Source: Vulcanimicrobiota bacterium (GTDB lineage Bacteria > Vulcanimicrobiota > Vulcanimicrobiia > Vulcanimicrobiales > Vulcanimicrobiaceae). Taken from it: a stretch of DNA of 8,890 nucleotides. The stretch lies in contig JAFAMS010000229.1 in the NCBI GenBank assembly GCA_019233165.1, positions 1 through 8,890 on the forward strand, given 5' to 3'. The notes beneath the pieces are model-generated. The model did not search any database. It worked only from the letters and a program-made list of their open reading frames with translations, and was not told the DNA's origin. Below are positions 5,269-8,890 of the stretch, piece after piece; the first letter of the stretch is position 1; every line of letters begins with the position of its first letter. The translations under genes and the position numbers were made by a program.

Positions 5269-5862
5269 ATGCCGTTCCTCAAGCAAGACCCCACCGTTCC
5301 GCCCGGCCAGACCGTCACGACGGGCTTTCCCGTCCTGCACGTCGGCGACGTCCCGCCGATCGACGCCAAGACGTGGAAGCTCCGTGTTTTCGGTCTCGTC
5401 GAGAACCCGTTCGAGCTTTCGTGGGACGAGCTGCGCGCGATGCCCTCAAAGACCTGGCACGGCGACATCCACTGCGTGACGCGCTGGTCGAAGAAAGAGA
5501 CCGACTGGAAAGGCGTCCCGTTCGCCGAGATCGTCGCGCGTGCCAAGCCGAAATCGAACGTCACGCACGTCATCCAGCACGCCGACAACGACTACACGAC
5601 GAACCTTCCGCTTAGCGTGATGCTCGACGACGACGTGATGGTCGTCTACGAATTCGACGGAAAGCCGATCGAGCCGGTTCACGGAGGGCCCGTGCGGATG
5701 CTCGTCCCCAAGCGCTACTTTTGGAAGAGCGCCAAATGGCTGCACGGCCTCGAGTTTCTCGACCACGACGTCAAGGGCTTTTGGGAAGTCCGCGGCTACA
5801 ACAACGACGCGGATCCTTGGAAGGAAGAACGCTACAGCGACTTGCCGAGCTGGTTCGGTTAG
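5269..5862 (+). CDS. Sulfite-oxidase-like molybdopterin oxidoreductase
   Basis: Predicted 197-residue single-domain member of the oxidoreductase molybdopterin-binding family, like Bacillus YuiH. Visible marks are WKLRVFGLVENPFELSWDEL (36-55) and GDIHCVTRWS (65-74), where C69 is the expected cysteine ligand of molybdenum. GGPVRMLVPKRYFWKSAKWL (139-158) is the cofactor-binding core, and FWEVRGYNNDADPWKEERY (171-189) the usual end. The length is typical of these short forms. There is no Tat signal or heme domain, so it should act in the cytoplasm, unlike MsrP or periplasmic sulfite dehydrogenases. Substrate and electron partner are unknown. ATG 5269 has no ribosome binding site but sits where an extended -10 would start transcription. 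No molybdopterin-synthesis gene is nearby. Its TAG overlaps the opposite gene's stop. Confidence 0.9.
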   Translation: MPFLKQDPTVPPGQTVTTGFPVLHVGDVPPIDAKTWKLRVFGLVENPFELSWDELRAMPSKTWHGDIHCVTRWSKKETDWKGVPFAEIVARAKPKSNVTHVIQHADNDYTTNLPLSVMLDDDVMVVYEFDGKPIEPVHGGPVRMLVPKRYFWKSAKWLHGLEFLDHDVKGFWEVRGYNNDADPWKEERYSDLPSWFG

Positions 5863-6818
5863 TTGCTGAAGGTCCCGATCAGGGTGACGCCGGTCGGCGA
5901 CGTAAGCGAATCGATCGCATAGACGAACAGGCTCGTATCCGAGTTGTACGGGAGCGATTGATTCACGTTCGCCGGATCGATCCCGGTAACGGGGAACGCA
6001 CTCGGTGTCGTGGACGGGATCGGGATCGCCGGCCCCGGGACGACGGCGGCGTAAATTCGCGGCACGTACCCCGTCGAGCTCGGGCTCACCGACGGCGTCG
6101 GTGAAGGCGACGGCGTGATCACGGGGACCGGCGTCGAGGTCGTAACGATCGTCGGTCCCACGAAAAACCCGATCCCCGGCGGCCCGACGACCGCGGCCTG
6201 GCTCGTAAGCCCGAAGAACGATTGCTGCGTGCTCGACGACGAGCTGAAGAGGATCGAGCCGAGCCGCAGGTAGACCGGCGGATTCGAAAGCGCGATCGAG
6301 CCGACGTCCAAACCGTTCGGCGACGCCAAGTTCGCGCTCGGCGACGCGTGATGGAAGACGATCGCGTAGGTCCCGCTCGAATTGGTAATCGTCGGCTCGA
6401 TGAAAGCGCCGAGATTCAGCCCGGCCGAGCCCACGACTTTGGAGCGTCCCTCGACGACGATCGTAAGATTCGTCCCGGGCGCGGTTCCCAGCTGGAACGT
6501 CTGCGCCGCGCCGGTTGAGGTCGGCGGGAAGATGTTGACCTGCGTCCCGGTTTGGACGAACGCAACTTGCGGGAGCGGGTTCGTCCCGACGACTTGCGTC
6601 CCATACGAGCTGATCTGGCCGTACGCGAGGTTCTTGACCACCGCCGTCCCGTTGACGAGGACGTCGATCGGACCGGCGTCGGGAGAGCCGTTAATGTACC
6701 GGATATTCGCGTTTCCGGAGACGTTGCTCGACGTGGACGAGCCGTTGCCGTTGCAGGCGGCGAGCATCAACGAAACGGCGGCGACCAGCAGCCCCGCGGT
6801 GATCCGGAATCGGTTCAA
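5859..6818 (-). CDS. DUF4397 domain lipoprotein
   Basis: Predicted 319-residue exported lipoprotein. The signal sequence NRFRITAGLLVAAVSLMLAAC has a lipobox LAAC, so C22 should be lipidated. A Ser/Asn/Gly-rich spacer follows, then DUF4397: IRYINGSPDAGPIDVLVNGT (about 39-58), AYGQISSYG and the repeated beta strands to about 140. A second, looser unit begins near 150 (FHHASPSA, then GLDVGSI). A Pro/Ser/Thr linker lies at about 227-250 (TPSPSPTPSVSPSS), then a last beta-rich part. DUF4397 proteins are cell-surface proteins of unknown function. TTG 6818 is the start because GGAG lies 5 bases before it and the signal sequence begins there. It follows mutY after 56 bases, probably in one operon, and its stop interlocks with that of the sulfite-oxidase-like gene. 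Confidence 0.88.
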   Translation of the reverse strand: MNRFRITAGLLVAAVSLMLAACNGNGSSTSSNVSGNANIRYINGSPDAGPIDVLVNGTAVVKNLAYGQISSYGTQVVGTNPLPQVAFVQTGTQVNIFPPTSTGAAQTFQLGTAPGTNLTIVVEGRSKVVGSAGLNLGAFIEPTITNSSGTYAIVFHHASPSANLASPNGLDVGSIALSNPPVYLRLGSILFSSSSSTQQSFFGLTSQAAVVGPPGIGFFVGPTIVTTSTPVPVITPSPSPTPSVSPSSTGYVPRIYAAVVPGPAIPIPSTTPSAFPVTGIDPANVNQSLPYNSDTSLFVYAIDSLTSPTGVTLIGTFSN

Positions 6819-6823
6819 CTTCT

Positions 6824-6830
6824 CTCCTTT
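6824..6830 (-). promoter_or_regulatory. Ribosome binding site that fixes a TTG start
   Basis: On the minus strand AAAGGAG (6830-6824) lies 5 bases before TTG 6818. No ATG or GTG lies at that spacing, and the signal sequence begins here, so the lipoprotein starts at TTG. Confidence 0.8.
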
Positions 6831-6874
6831 ACGAGGTCCAGCAAGCGCGGTTCGGAACGACCCGCCGCGCCCCT

Positions 6875-7786
6875 CTAACGGAGGCTGATACCCGAATCGT
6901 CGCGGTTCACGAAGCCGTCGCGTTCCAATCCCGCCAAGATCTCTCGCAAGGGGTAGCGCTGCAAGGCCCCGTTCCCGGCGAGCAGCGTCTCGAGCTCGTG
7001 CTCGGAGAGCTTGCTTCCCGGCTGGACTTCGCGCAGGCGATCCAAGACGCGTCCGCGCGCATACCGGCGGGTCTGCTCGAACGGCAGAACCGCTTGCGGC
7101 CCTCGCCGCTTGCTTTGGAGATGTTCCCGAGCGGCTTCCGCGACCGTCTCCGCGCTGAGCGGCGCCGCGGCGCACCATGGCTGTAGCGGACAGCTCCGGC
7201 ACTTCGGCGCTCGCGCGGTGCACGTCGTCGCGCCAAGATCCATCAGCGCCGAGTTCCAGTCGTGCGCGCGTCCGCGTGCCAGCAACGCTCGCGCCGTCGA
7301 ATCGATCTCGATCGCGTTCGCTTTCGGCGGATACTCGAAACCGAAGCGCAAGCGATGGACGATGCGGCGCACGTTTACGTCGATCGCGACGTCGTCGGTT
7401 TCGAAGGCGAAAGCGCGAACGGCAGCAACGGTGTAACCTCCGATCCCGGGAAGCTTGCGCAAGGCGGCGACGTCGGAGGGAAGGACGCCGTCGTGACGCT
7501 CCACGACGGTCTTCGCGAGCTCGTGGAGCCGCACCGCGCGCAAGTTGTAGCCGAGCCCCTTCCAAGCGCGCACGACGTCGGCGCGTTCGGCCGCCGCCAG
7601 CGCGCGGAACGAACCAAAACGCGCGACGAAGCTTTCGTACGCAGGGATCACTCGCTCGACTTGCGTTTGCTGGAGCATGAACTCGCTGACGATGATGCAG
7701 TACGGATCGCGCGAGCCGCGCCAAGGCAAATGGGAACGTCCGTTCTCGGCGTACCACGCGAGCAACGTTTCACGGAGGGCCTGCAT
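6875..7786 (-). CDS. mutY: A/G-specific adenine DNA glycosylase
   Basis: Predicted 303-residue base-excision repair enzyme that removes adenine paired with 8-oxoguanine. SEFMLQQTQV (34-43) holds the catalytic Glu E35. The helix-hairpin-helix LPGIGGYTVAAV is at 112-123, and the catalytic Asp is D136 in AIDVNVRR. A 4Fe-4S cluster is bound by C189, C196, C199 and C205. The C-terminal part (RRYARGRVLDRLRE, then YPLREILAGLERDGFV) is a short winged-helix-like end as in actinobacterial MutY, not the NUDIX-like 8-oxoG-sensing domain of E. coli MutY. The length of about 300 fits that type, so this is not a truncation. ATG 7786 lies 5 bases after the aminotransferase stop and has no clear ribosome binding site, suggesting translational coupling. 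The lipoprotein follows 56 bases later. Confidence 0.95.
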   Translation of the reverse strand: MQALRETLLAWYAENGRSHLPWRGSRDPYCIIVSEFMLQQTQVERVIPAYESFVARFGSFRALAAAERADVVRAWKGLGYNLRAVRLHELAKTVVERHDGVLPSDVAALRKLPGIGGYTVAAVRAFAFETDDVAIDVNVRRIVHRLRFGFEYPPKANAIEIDSTARALLARGRAHDWNSALMDLGATTCTARAPKCRSCPLQPWCAAAPLSAETVAEAAREHLQSKRRGPQAVLPFEQTRRYARGRVLDRLREVQPGSKLSEHELETLLAGNGALQRYPLREILAGLERDGFVNRDDSGISLR

Positions 7787-7791
7787 GGGAG

Positions 7792-8890
7792 TTAGGCCGC
7801 GAGTGCGGCGCCGATACGCTTGATCCCTTCGGAAATTTCCGCTCGCGACACAGGTGTGAGCGCGAGCCGCAAGCTATGGTCTCCCCCCGAGTTGGCATAG
7901 AACGCTTCACCGAAAAGAAACGAGGCGCCGTGGCGCTCGGCATTGTCGAGCAGGGCTCGCGCGCGTAGCTCGCGCGGCGTCGTCGCCCACAAATAGAATC
8001 CTCCGTGCGCCGGCCACACCCGCACGGCCTCAGGCCAGTACCGGCGAACCGCCTCGTCGGCGATCGCACGGCGTTGCGCGAGCTCTTCGCGCAACGCGAC
8101 GAGATGCTCGTCGTACGGACCTCTGAGATAATCATGGACGCCGGCTTGCATGTACATACTCGACGCCATGTCGATCGACTGCTTGCGCAGGAGCAGCCGC
8201 TCGAAGATCGTTCGTGGTGCCGTCAGCCACCCGAGACGAAGTGAGGGCGCGATCGTCTTCGAAAACGTGCTGACGTACACGACGTAATCGGCGGTCTGCG
8301 CAACGAGCGGGTGTCGCGCTGCAGTCGCCAGCTCGCCGTACGGATCGTCCTCGACGATTGGGACGCCGGCTCGCTTTGCAAGGGTGACGAGCCGCTCGCG
8401 ACGATCTTCGTTCATCGTCACGCCGGTCGGGTTGTGCAGCGACGGCATCGTATAAATGAAGCGTGGGCGCCGCGTGCGCAGGATCGCCTCAACGTGATCG
8501 ACGCGCATCCCGTCGTCGTCGACGGCGACCGGGATCGCGCGCAGGCCGGCGATCTGAAAGATCTGAAGAGCGCCCGGATAGGTCGGCGCTTCGACGATGA
8601 TCTCGTCCCCGGGCTCCGCGAGGCTCTGCGCGACCAGCGTGATCCCCTGCGTCGAGCCGGTGAGGATCAACACGTCGCGGGCCTCGAGGGCGCAGCCCCG
8701 GCGCTGCATCCGCTCGGCGATCGCGGCGCGCAGCGGCGCATAGCCTTCGCTGTCGCCATACGAAAGAACGAACCCCTCGTTCCCGCCGACCCGGCGGAAC
8801 GATTCGGTAAGATCGGCGAGCGGAGACGGCTGCGCCGGCGGGACCCCCTGAACGAACGCGATCCGGCGGCGTCCGTTCGTGAGCGCGTCC
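7792..8890 (-). CDS. PLP-dependent class I/II aminotransferase, 5' end cut by window
   Basis: The visible 365 residues are a fold-type I PLP enzyme close to the 2-aminoadipate/LysN and MocR-type aminotransferases. In visible numbering, SYGDSEGYAPLRAAIA (43-58) is the substrate-entry helix and LTGSTQGI (76-83) the phosphate-binding turn. Further on are YPG at 104-106, NPTG at 153-156, the DxxY motif D181-Y184, and the Schiff-base Lys K211 in STFSKTIAPSLRLGW. The C-terminal LRLAL holds the carboxylate-binding Arg. The reading frame is open to the right edge, so an internal ATG (8709) is not the start. About 30-50 residues are missing if it is a plain aminotransferase, or about 110-150 if a GntR DNA-binding domain precedes it; the window cannot tell. 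The substrate is unknown. TAA at 7792 is 5 bases before mutY, implying one operon. Confidence 0.92.
   Translation of the reverse strand, partial: DALTNGRRRIAFVQGVPPAQPSPLADLTESFRRVGGNEGFVLSYGDSEGYAPLRAAIAERMQRRGCALEARDVLILTGSTQGITLVAQSLAEPGDEIIVEAPTYPGALQIFQIAGLRAIPVAVDDDGMRVDHVEAILRTRRPRFIYTMPSLHNPTGVTMNEDRRERLVTLAKRAGVPIVEDDPYGELATAARHPLVAQTADYVVYVSTFSKTIAPSLRLGWLTAPRTIFERLLLRKQSIDMASSMYMQAGVHDYLRGPYDEHLVALREELAQRRAIADEAVRRYWPEAVRVWPAHGGFYLWATTPRELRARALLDNAERHGASFLFGEAFYANSGGDHSLRLALTPVSRAEISEGIKRIGAALAA

Noticed and set aside
6845..6870. GCGCGG/CCGCGC inverted repeat between mutY and the lipoprotein gene
   Set aside because: Only 6 bp with a 14-base loop and no T tract; expected by chance in such GC-rich DNA.
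6819..7757. Minus-strand frame extending the lipoprotein upstream through mutY
   Set aside because: The upstream part is an alternative frame of mutY, while a signal sequence and ribosome binding site fix TTG 6818.
7262..7795. 177-residue plus-strand frame opposite mutY
   Set aside because: Antisense of a clear mutY gene, with no family features.
1..8890. Frequent GATCG and CGATCG words
   Set aside because: They appear mostly where ATC (Ile) or GAT/GCG codons follow one another in GC-rich genes, so codon use explains them without a special repeat.

Overview
The window comes from a GC-rich bacterium. Most codons end in G or C, so the antisense frames of real genes stay open for long stretches. 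Nothing here fixes the taxon. The actinobacterial-type MutY, the DUF4397 lipoprotein and the PSPTPS linkers suggest a high-GC soil-type lineage; Eremiobacterota/Vulcanimicrobiota is only an impression. No rRNA, tRNA, insertion sequence, CRISPR array or phage gene was seen.

Left part (1-3375), acyl-CoA metabolism. On the minus strand an AMP-forming acyl-CoA synthetase (151-2115) is followed by the 5' end of a likely MFS transporter that runs off the edge. Divergent from it, on the plus strand, is a short-chain-type acyl-CoA dehydrogenase (2194-3375). The 78-bp divergent gap holds a 7-8-7 inverted repeat that looks like an operator. Together the genes suggest uptake, activation and first oxidation of a short or modified acyl substrate.

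Middle part (3376-4592), small and unfamiliar genes, all plus strand. First comes a 90-residue secreted protein whose ribosome binding site lies in a predicted extended hairpin. A gene-poor stretch follows, then two paralogous lysine-rich micropeptides of 18 and 17 residues. A strong intrinsic terminator separates them. The second micropeptide sits in another frame at the head of a 500-base coding frame for an unrecognised protein that lacks a convincing start of its own. The layout suggests a -1 frameshift fusion or a single-base indel. This is the most unusual part of the window.

Right part (4504-8890). Endonuclease III (nth, minus) overlaps the unknown gene tail to tail. The overlap encodes an extra basic tail on Nth. 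Divergent from nth, 18 bp away, is a cytoplasmic sulfite-oxidase-like molybdopterin protein with a possible leaderless start. Its stop codon interlocks with that of a DUF4397 lipoprotein on the minus strand. The lipoprotein follows mutY and a PLP-dependent aminotransferase in a probable minus-strand operon, and the aminotransferase is cut by the right edge. Two Fe-S base-excision glycosylases, Nth and MutY, therefore lie close together.
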